DNA from: Blastocystis sp. Blastoise
Taxonomy: Eukaryota > Sar > Bigyra > Opalinata > Blastocystidae
Direction of reading: 5' to 3'
NCBI GenBank assembly: GCA_039096225.1
Contig: JBBPEB010000020.1
Location: 81,001-145,000, forward strand
Length of the DNA: 64,000 bases
The position numbers and the translations under genes are program-made. Each line of letters opens with the position of its first letter. The stretch's first letter is position 1. Shown here piece by piece: positions 40,601 through 57,875 of the stretch. Below the pieces are notes generated by a model. That model saw nothing but the letters and a program-made list of their open reading frames with translations. It made no database searches and was not told where the DNA came from.

Positions 40601-42817
40601 AATGTTAATGAAGGTATTTTTAGTCATCCTATATATAATCTTGGTTTAATACATTCTGAAGAATATATTAGTTGCTTAAATCCAAATCAATATACATTGA
40701 AATATTCAGGAACTATCTCTAGTAATAAACTAAAATCATCTATTTATATTAATAATAAATATTTTGGATATTTAGAATTTGGACAAACAATGTATTTATC
40801 TTTTAAACAATTTGTTGACTCTTCTAAGATGCCTATTGTTTATTCTTATGATAATATAACTCCTCCTAAACATTGGAATACTAATCTATTTAATGATAAT
40901 ATATGGTCTACTGTTCCTTCTTCTTCTTCTCTTCCTGATGTTCCTGAAGATAGCATTACTCAATATTATAGAATACATTATACTATAGAGAATATACCAA
41001 CTAATATAAATAGATTTGATATAAATATATCTACATATGCAGGAATGATACTGTATATAAATGGAATAGAAATAAGAAGATTTAATATGATTAATAGTGA
41101 TTCTATCAATTATAATACATTAGCTACTTCTGAATATACTGAATATAAATCAATTAGGTCCATTATAAGTGTATTTATGAATCCTAAAATACTTTTTATA
41201 GGTGATAATATTATAGCTATTGAAATACACAAACAAAATACTATTATTCAACCATCTAATGGCTTTTATATATCATTAGACTTTTTAATAAATAATGATT
41301 CTCCTACAATAAATGGAGAATGGTCTTTAAATGGTATAATAGATGAAGATTATCCTTTAAGTGATATTACTGATGGTATAGCAGGTAGTTATGTTTTAGC
41401 AAGTCGTAATTGTGTTGATAGTATTTTTAAATATACTATTTCTAATGATATTCTGATTACATATAATCATTATCAAGTACTTGCAGATAATAATTATTAT
41501 CAATCTTATATTCCTATATCCTTTAAGATAGAAGCATCAAATGATAATTGGAATACATTTGTAGAATTAGATGAAATAAATGATCAAGATCCTGAATATT
41601 ATAATTTAAATAAAGAAATTAATAATAAAGAAATTTATTCTTCTTATCGTCTTTATGTAACAAAATGTGGTGAAGATATTTATGGTTTTGCTGATGGAGA
41701 AATGGTATGTTTAAATGAACTTAATTTTAGTTATATAAATCCTAATTCATGTAAAATAAATGGATGGTCTTATGCATTATTCAATGAATATTCATATAAA
41801 ATATGTCCTCAAGGTTATACTAGTAATACTAAACGTTTATGTACTTCTAATGGGTTACATACTATAGAAGGAGATGATATATGTATATCTATTATACCTT
41901 CAGAAATTCATTTCCAAAATACACATATTATTATGTTTGTGAATCATGAATATGAGCAATATTATACTACTGATGCTAATAATGTTATTTTTTCTATTAC
42001 TCCTTCTCTTCCTGAAGGCATTACAATAGATACTACATCTAAAAAACTCTATGGTACTCCTACTACTGTTTCTACTACTACTACATATAGTTTATCTTTT
42101 ATAAATAAAGATAATATTGAAACAACTTATGAAATTGATATATCAATTGAAGAAAATATTTGTGAATCTGATGGAATATGGCCTCAAACTAAAATGTTAG
42201 CATATGCCTATAGTTCAACATGTCCTATTGGATATGATGGTTTTGTTAAAAGATATTGTAATAATATGGGTGAATGGGAAGAACCTAATACTAGTGAATG
42301 TATATTTAGTTCTATTCCTTGTACTGGTACTACTTATTATAATGGTAATGAATGTGTAGAGTGTATAAATGGTTATGTAACTTCATTAAATGGTAATAAT
42401 ATAAAATGTACTCCTTGTTATGATAATGAATATGTATATAAGAATCAATGTATTTCTAAGGATGCTATTTGTACTACGAGTACTATTGATTCTTCTATAT
42501 ATCCTGAAACTAAAGTTGGAATGATTGCAGTTGTCAATTGTACTAATGAAAATCAATATGGTTATTATCATATATTATGTGATTATATAAATAATACACC
42601 TACTTGGTCAACTAATATCAATAAAGATCTTTGTTATTCTCGACCTGTTTCTATTCCTGGTAAAGCTTTAGAATCATTAGATTATTCTATGCAACTTAAG
42701 ACAACTATTGATGATATTTATTCTTTATTAGAATCTTTAGCTAGAACATTTATTCATACTTATAAATATCAACTTACAGATCTTCTTCTTACTACAAACT
42801 ATACAACTAACGATGAA

Positions 42818-42857
<40 letters not shown>

Positions 42858-43527
42858 TCTCTTTATATTATATTATATATAGTCTATAAATTCTCTTCTT
42901 CTTCATGTATATTATGGTTCAAATATAGATTTTTATTCTACTTATTCTTTTTCAAAACCACAATTATATATTAATACTATTACTTCATCACCTACTTCTC
43001 TATTTTATCCTGAATCATCACTTACAAATAGTATTACTACTAAAAATGAAGGAGACTGTCAATATACAGATTATTCTGCACATGTTTCATTAAATAGTTA
43101 TCATTCTTATGCTAATAATGATAATTCATATTCTTTTACCTATTTTTGTAAGCTACAAGGACTAGATTATTCATTAATATCTGTCTTAACAAGAAATCAG
43201 CAATCAACTCAAGGAAACACAATAAGCATATTGTTCTTTGGTATTAATTCTTCATGGATTAATCCTGATACATTTATTACTCTATATAGATCTATATTAA
43301 TATCTATAACTTCTCCTATCACTAAATTACAATTAAATGATATATCTTCAAGCATAGATCCTGTAGATCAATATATTGTAATTAATTTTAAAGTTTTATT
43401 CCCTAAAGAAATTCTTGATAATAATTTGCCCATAACTCTGGTAGATACAACATTATTAAAAGAATTACTCTCTAAGAGAATTCAATTCAAATATGATAGT
43501 ATTATATGTATGATGTTCTCTGGTTAA
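37686..43527 (+). CDS. Giant modular secreted protein, He_PIG / jelly-roll-like / discoidin-like family, no membrane anchor
   Basis: About 1,800 residues; ATG at 37686 encodes a signal peptide (MKVSIIIFYCLIALHC) spliced to VQACSSNEHELIVQRTY, matching the N-termini of the proteins at 15431 and 63795. The main exon runs from about 38804 to 42818. Jelly-roll-like modules: MNWKYSTTVDAFSWKENK (38240), WYGSSIDDSTWSTTNGG (39440) and HWNTNLFNDNIWSTV (40870, with MILYINGIEIRRFNM). He_PIG repeats: ISPDLPTGLFLSSNGILSG, TPSLPDGISLDINSGLIYG and ITPSLPEGITIDTTSKKLYG. A discoidin-like segment (FKIEASNDNWNTFVELDE) and Cys-rich modules occur at about 41750-42640. The last exon (42883-43527) encodes LHVYYGSNIDFYSTYSFS and ends CMMFSG with no transmembrane helix. 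It therefore differs at the C-terminus from its two anchored relatives and is predicted to be secreted. It contains no copy of the GC-cored motif. Confidence 0.82.
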
Positions 43528-45791
43528 TATAAATATTTATTAAATATTATATCCAAATTTTATTATTATAGCTGTATATATTTCTATTATATATAGTTTT
43601 ATATATAACTATTAATATATATAACTATTAATATTATTGATAATTGAATAATTTCTATACATATTTTTTTCCTTTATTTATCTTTTTATTTATTTATTTA
43701 TTTTATATAATACAAATTAAATAATTTTTCATTTATAATTATAAATGACAATTGAATAACATTCTTAATTAAATGTCTAGTCATTTATATATATATATTT
43801 TTTTAAAGTTATTTTTATCATCATTTATCTACTATTTATAATTAATATATCTGATTCATGTTTTGTTAAAATATAAAAATTTTTATTTCAATATATACGT
43901 TTTCTTGAAGAAATGTTTTTTTGAAGAAATATTCATTTTTTAGTATCCTTTTTTATATGTCACTCTATATGTTTATATAAATTCTCCTTTTTTATGATAA
44001 TAACACCTGGAATTCATGTATATTCTTATACTTATGTCTGTTTTTGAAATTAATTTAATTATTGATATTAGTATTTATTATTAACATATATTATTATCAA
44101 TATACATTCCGAAACATAATATACATAAACACTATTGTTATCGTACTTATTACTATGTTCTATAGTACATTAATTTTATTATATATGTTATTTGTTTTCT
44201 TTCTTCATACTTCATTCTTATCAACCCAAATACAATATTTTTTTAATATTTTATAATTTTTAGAATCACTTCATGTTTTTATATATCTTTTTATTATATA
44301 TATATAATTACTAATAAAATATATTTATCCTTTATAATTGTTAAATATTAGTTCATATACATGTTGTTTTGTTATTATAATTTATATGACACAAGACCTT
44401 TTAACAAATCAATTGGATTCCTTCTATATGCTACATATATTATTAGCGAACACTTTAAAACCATTTTTTAAAAATAAATAATTGTAACATATATAATATA
44501 ATATCAAATAAAATTTTAATTTCATAGTTATTTACTATAATCAACGAGAATAGTAACTTTTAATGTCTTGTGATTTTTACTATTTAAAAAATGAAAATAT
44601 ATTTCTATCTCGATTTAATATGAATGAATATTTGTTCATAAAATGTGACTACCAAAAATAGAATAAGTGTCACAAATTGTTATGACATTTGTTGCACAGA
44701 CAAAATTGGCATCAAGAAAGAAACTGTTAACAACAAAATATGTAAAAATGTTTTATATTGAAAAAGTTGTATAATAACAATGAATCAATTAGAATTTGGG
44801 AGAATAGAGAATATATTCTATATATAAATAAATGAATAGATATATTATATGTAGTTCGTTTGATATCTTCATACTTTAAAATATTAATTGATATAACATT
44901 TATAATAATCAATAAATTCAATAAAGTTTATATTTGTATAATAATAGGAAAGAGGATGTATTTCATAATATGCATTCATTAATTATTATATTAAAAGGAA
45001 CACATCATTAGTATTCAAAGATATCAATTTGTTTTTATACAAAAACAATTGTTTTATTTATCACCTATTTGTTTTAATAAACTGATCATATTAGGATAAA
45101 AAAAAATAATTCTGAACACCATTCTGTTATATAAAGTAACTTGAAGAAGAAATCAAATGCATTATAGAAATTTGATATAAAATTGACATAGTAACTAAAT
45201 TAATAATATTCTGAGAATAGATTATTTTGTTTGCAAAGATATCTAGATGAGTATTGATAAAGAAAGGCGATAATCTTATCAATTTTTTTCATAATAGGTT
45301 AATTTTTGTAGAGCAAGCAACAGCTCAATATCTAGTGAAGCGCTTATATCATTACTACAGATTAAATAAAAGGGTACACCATATTATAGAATAAAAATGA
45401 ATTAATTACTATTAATTTTCATATTATTGTTTAGGAAGGTATTCAAGATCTAGGGGAAAATACATAATGAATATATTTTTGAAATAAAAAAGAATAATTC
45501 ATTGAAAAAACGTTGTTTTAAAATATTTTAATAAAAATATGAAAATTATCTGAAAATGACTGAATAGCCAAATTTTTGAAAAATATAAAAAATTTTAGTG
45601 ATCAATTACATATATTCGTGAATTTATGATGTTGAAAAAGAGCAAGTTTTATTCTTTGTTATCTCAATGATTATTTATAATTATAAGATATTATAGTTAT
45701 TCAAATAGAATTTATTTATTATTTGTTTGTAATACTATCTTTTAAGCATACTATTATATGATCATTTTGTCATTATAGTTGAATTCGAGTG
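43528..45791. other. Intergenic region without recognised genes
   Basis: About 2.3 kb, A/T-rich, between the second giant gene and the first BTB-like/leucine-rich paralogue. Short Ile/Phe/Tyr open frames (for example 44062-44256) are composition artefacts. Confidence 0.6.
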
Positions 45792-49752
<3,961 letters not shown>

Positions 49753-51265
49753 ATATATGGACTCCTTTCTATATATATGTTTTTATTTTTTATATTGTTA
49801 TATTTAATTATATTTTTTAATTTCCTTTTAATGTTTTTATTAATTCTATATATAAAAAATATTTTTTTAAAGAAAGTTGTGACTAAATATAACTAAAATA
49901 ATGGTAATAATTAAACACTATAATACATTAAAATATTTTTTTGTAATTATTATGGATTCATTATTATACTTTGTTTAATTATTCTAAAAAAAATAAATAG
50001 AATAATATTTCTATAGGATTATTGTTATGATAATGATGTCCTGAATATAGATAACTATAATTATTTAATAATAAATATTTTTTATAAAATTATTGAAAAC
50101 TACATTTTTCATCAAACCTATTTGTCTTCATATTAAAAAAGAAATATTTTTATAACTTTTTTATAACGTTATTTGTAGTTTAATTATATAATAGTATTTT
50201 TATTTCTAAAGTAGTTACAAACTAAGTGTCAAAATGAAACAAAAAGTATATAGTTTTAATTCATTAATTATTTCTCACATTTATAATATATTATATTTTT
50301 ATTTTTTATCATAATTTTAAGAATTTGTATATAAAATATTTTTTTTTTAATGATTTATAAATGTAGATTACAAATATTTTTTGAATTGTTCGTAATTTAA
50401 TTATTATAATATTATTTCACAATAAAACATTTATTATATAAATTCTTCATTAAGAATTATAATATACATGTATTATAAAATATTTCTTAATAATTCATAT
50501 ATACATAATTTATTATATTAGTGACATATAATCAAGATACATTAAAAATAATTAGATATCATGAATATATCATCAAAAAAGAGTTGCTATTCATATATAG
50601 TATATTATGAATAGTCATGATTAAATTTAGTAGAAAATATAGATAAATTATCGTATAAAATATTATAAGAATAAAATAGTATGAAATAGAAATGGAAGAG
50701 TACGAATGAGATAGAAAAAAGGAGAGATTTTTGTATCAGTAGGCTATAGAATAGATAATATTTGAGAAATAGAAGTATATTACATAAATATAATATAAAA
50801 ATAAATAAAAATGTATTAAATTCAGTCAGAAATCAGGAATGATTAAAAGAAAAACTAGATATTCACTTATAGATAAGTAATAATTATCATACATAAATAT
50901 ATATATCATATAAATAATAATAAAAACGTATCTGTTAAAAATAAGTTACTTATTAATCAAAATGTAAATTAATCTAGAAATATAAATTGATTAGACATAC
51001 GGTTCTGTTTCTAATATCTTCTATATTTTTAATTAGTATTCAATACATTATTTTAAGTAAAAAAATAAGCGAAGATCCACAATAAGTTACCTATTTTTGG
51101 AAATTATTGAGATATTGTTATATATCATAATAATTACTAATCATTCAAAATAATAGTTTTCATTTTAAGTGAATAATAAGCAAATAAAAAGGAAATAGAA
51201 AAATATTGAAAAAGAAAATAAACAGGGGAAACAACTATATTTATTTAATTAGCGTTATTTCCTTA
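49753..51265. other. Intergenic region without recognised genes
   Basis: About 1.5 kb of A/T-rich sequence between paralogue A and the short BTB-type gene. No RNA gene, GC-cored motif or long repeat seen. Confidence 0.6.
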
Positions 51266-51895
51266 ATGGTGAAAGAAAAGGTGTTATTTGATATTGATAA
51301 ATTCAATAAATTGAAGGAGGATATCAATGTATATGAAGAATTGATGAAAGATGTTGTTAATGTATTTGGATCAGTAATGAATCTTGGTATACATTCTGGA
51401 ATATCGATAAATAGACTTATGAAACATATTGAAAATGATTGTATTGAAAAAGAAGGTGAAAGAAATGAATTTGAAAAGAAATGTGTTTATGAAAATAATA
51501 ATTATGGAGATATGAATGTCAATATGGATGATAATGATGATAATGATATGGATTTGATACGATTTACGAATAATGGTCCTGTTTTTCAAATATCGAAATC
51601 AGTTTTAGATACTTTGAAAGGTTCTTTTATAGATGATCAACTTGAAGAAGAAAAAAGAACGAATGATGGAACTATCTTTCTTTGTTATGAAGGTCAAGAT
51701 GCTTTTATTTATTATTTATTAGATTATTTGAATGAAAAGAACGTAGATTTAAATTCTTTTTCTTATGAAGAACAATTAGAAATATTAAATTTATTTGAAT
51801 TTTGTGGATTAGTAATTCCTATAGAATTATTAAATTGTAGAGAAAGAAGAGATCGAAAAATGAAGAAATATAATGAAAACGAAAATAATTATTAG
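51266..51895 (+). CDS. Short BTB/T1-like domain protein
   Basis: Single-exon gene of 209 residues from the ATG at 51266 (MVKEKVLFDIDKFNKLKEDI); an in-frame ATG at 51206 would add 20 residues. An N-terminal helical region with possible coiled-coil character (residues about 1-75) is followed by an acidic Asn/Asp stretch (NMDDNDDNDMDLI) and a C-terminal BTB/T1-like domain: IRFTNNGPVFQISKSVLDTL, GSFIDD, AFIYYLLDYLNEKNVDLNSF, LEILNLFEFCGLVIPIELL. This matches the T1-type BTB pattern in which a conserved strand-loop is followed by a tyrosine-rich helix. It ends in a charged tail (ERRDRKMKKYNENENNY). It lies between two larger BTB-like paralogues but is not a fragment of them. Confidence 0.75.
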   Translation: MVKEKVLFDIDKFNKLKEDINVYEELMKDVVNVFGSVMNLGIHSGISINRLMKHIENDCIEKEGERNEFEKKCVYENNNYGDMNVNMDDNDDNDMDLIRFTNNGPVFQISKSVLDTLKGSFIDDQLEEEKRTNDGTIFLCYEGQDAFIYYLLDYLNEKNVDLNSFSYEEQLEILNLFEFCGLVIPIELLNCRERRDRKMKKYNENENNY

Positions 51896-53135
51896 ATTAT
51901 TATATATATATATATATGTAAGAATGTGTACATATTATTATTAAAAGAATCGATGAGAATATTGTTATAAGACTCAAAAAATAATATTTATAATTCATAT
52001 TAATGTTGAAATAGTATATATCAACGCTATTCTATTGTTTAAATTAGTTATATATATTTTAATTTAACATACTATACATAAATATTGTATATTTTATTTT
52101 TAATAGTTTTATATTCAGTTCTTTCTCATATGTTATAAAATAGAATTGACATATATAATTATTTAAATTAGTTTTTATAATAATAATATTATCAAAACAT
52201 TTGTTCTTTTTAGCATTCAATTCAATTCATATTTGTTATAAAAAAGCATTCAGTTGTGTTATTATAATGTTAAAAAATGAAGTATATTGTTTGTTAGAAT
52301 ATACTAACTTATTAATAATTATTTTCACTTATTCTTATTTACATTAAATTATTCAATAACAATCAAATTTCACAATCAAGAAAAGGTAAAAAATAAACTA
52401 AATATTTAGAGTATATCTTTTTATTACACAGAAAATATTTATTTTCTTTTTAATTATAAAATAATAAGCTATGAAATTCATTTTAATTAGATATTTTTAA
52501 TATAATAACATATTTATAATATTTATTTTACCTTCATTTTCAACTCATGGTTCAAGTGATCAACAGTAGTTCATAATTCTCTGTAATAATATAAGTAATG
52601 CATTTCTTATAGTCTTCATAGTATAAAAAATGAAATAAATATACTATAAGTCACCAAGTAGTGACTCATCGACAACAATTCTGTTATTAAATATTACAAT
52701 ATTTTTCAAATAAATAATAAATAGCAAGCACAACGTCATGAATTTCATTAATGTTGATATTATGAATATAAATGACTAAAACATAGAGAATTAAAAAAAA
52801 TAACAATTTGGAAAAATCGTGATTATTTTATGTTTTTTTTTTGAAAAAGAATTGTGGAAATTATTAATTATAAAGCACATCCTAGTATTTAATCGTTGTT
52901 TTATCAGTTTTCAAAGTAATCAAGAAATACTAGCAAAAAAACTAGGTTTCTACGTATAGAAATACAAAAAATATCTCTTATTTATTTTGTTTTGTTATTT
53001 CACAAATAATCTAAATATTCTCTTAATTTTAATTTATTGCAGTAAATTTCATGAATGAATTTATTATATAGCCTAAAATATTGTCTTTTTAACATTTCAT
53101 GTTGTAATCATTGTGTTTATATAGTTTAAATAGTC
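51896..53135. other. Intergenic region without recognised genes
   Basis: About 1.2 kb, A/T-rich. Nothing recognised. Confidence 0.6.
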
Positions 53136-56100
53136 ATGTCGAAAGAATTAATTGAAGATAAATGTATTGGATATGATTAATAATACCTTGATCTATTTTT
53201 AGATTTATTTACATTTCAAGATGAGAAGCAATTATGGATTCCAAGAGAATTTATAAAGAAATATCATCAACTTCCTTTTTATGATATCATTCAACACACT
53301 GAGAAATATGAAGATGGTAGTTATTATATAGATATGCCTTCATTGAGCATGGATAAAGTGATTCATTTTTTAATGGATGATAATATAGATATTTCTTCAT
53401 TAAATCTTAAAGATAGTTATGATATATATGAAACAATTCTTGAATACTCAGTTAAGATTGATAAAGGAATTCAATGTGATTTATTAATACATATTAAACA
53501 ATTATTCTATAGTTATTTAAATGGGAATAATTATGATATAGATGGATGTTATTGTAGTTATATTGAATCACGTATGCCTATGGATTTATTCAATTTAGAA
53601 GAAAAAAAAATATTTATTAATGGTATATATAAAATATTTCATATAAATAATATTGTATATATATATAGACTTATTTACGCCAAAAAGAAAGGATAAATTA
53701 TTATATTATTCTCTTCTTATTAAAATGATGAATATTACTAAAGTTTATATTACATGTAAATTTATTTATAACATAATATAATGTAAATAATAATAATATA
53801 GATGATTATGCATCAAACGTTCCATTAGAATATATATGTCCATCGTGTATTAAAGATATATTTCCTTCTTTAGAAGAAATAACTATCTTTGGTATATATA
53901 TATATATGTTATTAATAAATATATATATAGTAACAACACATTATAAGGTAACTAACCAATTATTAAACCCAAATAGTGATGAATATATAATAGAATATAT
54001 TCATTTATTTAGTGAAAATGATTATAAAATAGAGAATCCTGAAGAATATAAATATTACACTAAATCAGAGATGAAAAAATATAATAAGACTTCTTCTTTA
54101 GATCTTAATAAAAAATATTATTCTCATAAATTGATTGATATATATAATGAAAAAAGAGAAAAGAATGAATTACCTAAATTATATAAATATATTATTGATG
54201 AACCCATGTATACAAGTGACTATTCAAATGTAAAGACAAGTTATACAGAAGATGGATATGTATTATATGATCAAGTCACTATTAAATATGAAAGTATATA
54301 AATTACAATAAAATTATATAATTAATTATTATTATATAGATAAAACAAATGATAAAACATTCACGTAAATAATATTATTTTTTATATAAACATTTATTCT
54401 AAAACATTAAATAGTATTAATGAAGTATCTACTGAACATGGTATATCTCAATTATTACTTCTTCCTACATATTTAATTATTTTCAATATCATTTTAAAAG
54501 CAGGTAAAAAAACATATAAATAATAAATATAATAAGTTATTTAGGCTATATAAATAATTGTCCTGGAATTATTTTAAAATTATTTGAAGAAGGAATTTTT
54601 GATTCTTTAACTACATTAAATGTTAGCACATGTATTATTTTTTTAATTATTATTATTAATACTTTTATTCTATATAGTTCAACAATTAACAAATATATTT
54701 GATGATAATCTATTGAACAAAATAATGACAACTTATGTATTTCCAAATGTTACTGAATTTATATATGATAATGGTATTTATATTATAATAGAATGAATAT
54801 TTATATATATAATAATAGAATGAATATATATATATAATAATAATAATAGAATGAATATTTATATATATAATAATAGAATGAATATTATATATATGTAGGA
54901 TGTTTCCAATCATCTTTAATAACGAAAGAATGCTTCCCTAAATTACATATTATCAATTACGATATTTTTATAAGTAAATTTATTATAAATAAGTTATTAT
55001 TCTTAATTTAGCTAATAACAATTTTGAGTCTCTATTTCATGATAATTTAATATCTATGATTGATACTATTCGAATACAAGGAATTGGTTATCAAATAGAT
55101 GAAGAAGTTTGTCGTTTAGATAATTTAGTTTATACTCATTCACTACATATTGATATAATTTTTAAATATATAAGTATTATATATTTATCTATGATTATAA
55201 TACTATCTATGTAATTAATTATTTTTATTTACTTTGTATATAGATAATTGGATTTATTTGTTTCCTCATTTAAATGAATTATTAACGAAAGATCTTATTT
55301 CCTTTGATAAACTTTCTAGTATGAATTATTTCTTTATTATTTGTTTTCTTATATATTATATTATATTATATATATATACTATTCTATAAAGTTGATTCTT
55401 CTCGTTCTGAAAATATCAAAGTATTAGAGTATATTGAGAATTATAACCAAAATATTGATTGTTTAGAAATAAGATTTGAAGGTATTTATTTATATTTAAT
55501 AAATATGTTGTTCATATATCGTCATAATAAACATATATAGAATTATTATTCAATGAAAATCGAGATAAAATTGATATCAGAAATGCATTAGAAAGATTCT
55601 TAAAGAGTGATTTATTAAAACATTTGGAGTGTTTAACTATTATATGTATATTATTATTTATATTATATAGATTATTTATTATTAATATGTTTTATATAAT
55701 AGTTGATGTTTCTTTTAAGATAAATATGGAATATTTAACATGGATATCAACTCTTTTTAATGACAATAAGTTTAATACTATTCATAAATTAGAAATTGAT
55801 TGTATATTATATTATAAACAATATGAATATACATATAGATGACTATGGTATTGGATGTATCGATATCAATCCATCCTCTGAATATTTAACTGCATATGAA
55901 AATATATTTGAAAAATTTATTCCTAAGGCTTCTATTGTTAATATAAATAGTAATTATTTATATATATAATTATTATGTTTATGATAATTTATTTAATACA
56001 TTTTAACTATTCTTTCTAGATTGTACTATGACTCTTATAAATCGATTAATCACAAAAGGATGTTTCCTTAATACAACTCAATTAACTCTAAGTATATATA

Positions 56101-57015
56101 TTATATACAATACAATATATTATATATTTCATTCTCTAAACTTTCATGTATTACTTTAGATAATATTGATACACCGGATGATAATTTTTATAAAATATAT
56201 ACTACTGATAATTTCCCTCAATTAAAATACATCAAGTTTTGTATATAATTATAATCATAATTATATTCTTTTATTATGAATCATTTATAGATATGTATTA
56301 TCTTTTCATATAAACAATTATTGTGATTAAATAATATGTATATATATAGGTATAAAAAAACCGATGGAAAAATGGATTTCTTTATGTGGAAGAATTTATG
56401 ATTTTTTTTATAATGATAACACTCCATTATCAAGGGGTGTTCGATTAAGTAGTATGCCATAATATTGATTCTAGTCATATTCATTAATATTGTTATTCTA
56501 TAGATTTGATAAATTATTTAAATGCTGATAATATTTATAATCCTAATAATTCTATTTTTCGATATAAATATGATAGTAATTCATTTATAGATACAATTAT
56601 TGGTACTTATGGTATATATATATATATATATGTCATATCATATTATGTATATATAGATGAAGCGACAAGTAAATCTGAGATAGAAACACTGATTGATTAT
56701 ATAAACAAGAAAAAAACTCAAAATATAAGATTTTTAAGATTATGTATTTTAATAAATAGTTTATATCATATGTTATTCATTCTTATAGATATTTATGATG
56801 AAAAGCAATTATCAAAACTTATCAATTTTATTATTACTGGAAAGATACCTCAATTAAAAGAGCTTATTATTGTTTGCACATGTATATAGTTTTTTATTTG
56901 AATATTCATTTTTTTAGGTGACAATAGTTTATATGGAAAAGCTGATATATATAAACATCAATTAAGAAAATCGTCATTTATTCAGGAAAATCATGTAAAT
57001 TATCTACTCATATAA
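53136..57015 (+). CDS. BTB-like N-terminal plus leucine-rich-like repeat protein, paralogue B
   Basis: ATG at 53136 (MSKELIEDK) spliced to YLFTFQDEKQLWIPREFIKK; TAA at 57013-57015. It follows paralogue A exon by exon: YYIDMPSLSMDKVIHFLMDD, LNLKDSYDIYETILEYSVKI, KLLYYSLLIKMMNITKVYI, YICPSCIKDIFPSLEEITI, TTHYKVTNQLLNPNSDEYI, and a C-terminus QENHVNYLLI (A: NHVNYLFD). The same odd intron follows the codons for RLS (RLG in A), near 56450 and 49175. All joins examined keep the frame, so both copies appear functional. The family resembles no named family I can assign with confidence; BTB-like and leucine-rich labels rest on visible pattern. Spacing of the pair suggests local duplication. Confidence 0.75.
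54770..54895. repeat. Minisatellite in an intron of paralogue B
   Basis: Four copies of a roughly 30-bp unit containing aataatagaatgaatatt separated by ta-rich spacers, in the intron before the exon starting CFQSSLITKECFPKL. Confidence 0.85.
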
Positions 57016-57806
57016 GTTTTATTTTATACTTTTTGTCATTTTAACATTTTTTTGTTACAATTTTTTAAAGTTTTATTTAATTACTTTATATGATACTAGA
57101 AAATACATCATAGTGTCATATGTTATATAATATGTGAAAATAATAATATTATAATTGATGATTCTATAATTTTTATATTTGATTACATAGTTCATTTTCT
57201 TTTGTTATATATATAATTAAAAACTTGAAATATATATTAATTATAATTGCCTAAATTATATATATGCACAAAATCAAAATAAAAACCGAAAAGAAATTGT
57301 TTAAACAAGGAAAAGAAAGATATTTTAATATAATTTATAAGAAATATTAACAAAATTATAATAAATATGTAGTGACAATTATATGGTTATTAGCTCTTCA
57401 CATTATATATATATATAAACAATATAAAATATTTTCTTGAATTATTATAAATAAAACCAATCAAAAACGATTCTCTTAATTAAAAAAAAATAATGTTCGA
57501 TTATATTATATTATTATTACAAATCATATAATATATTTTTCTATGATTCAATTTATAAATCTATCCATAAATAATTATTATTTAATGCAAACTATTTCAT
57601 CTATATGCCAGAAATATTTTCAAGAATAATATATATTGTTTAATAAATAGTTCATTATATAACGAAACGCAAAAAAAAAAACAAATAAAAATGTATCTAT
57701 AATTTTCTTAAAAATAGATGACAAAATGGTAAATATAAAAGAAATCTAATATATTTACACATTAATAACTACGAAATAATTAAAAGATAAAGATAAACGA
57801 AATATG

Positions 57807-57851
<45 letters not shown>

Positions 57852-57875
57852 AAATCAACTTTATAAAAAATTAAT
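57016..57875. other. Convergent intergenic region with a (TA)n tract
   Basis: About 860 bp between the 3' ends of paralogue B and the third giant gene. It contains a (TA)n run at about 57809-57849 and otherwise A/T-rich sequence without recognisable features. Confidence 0.6.
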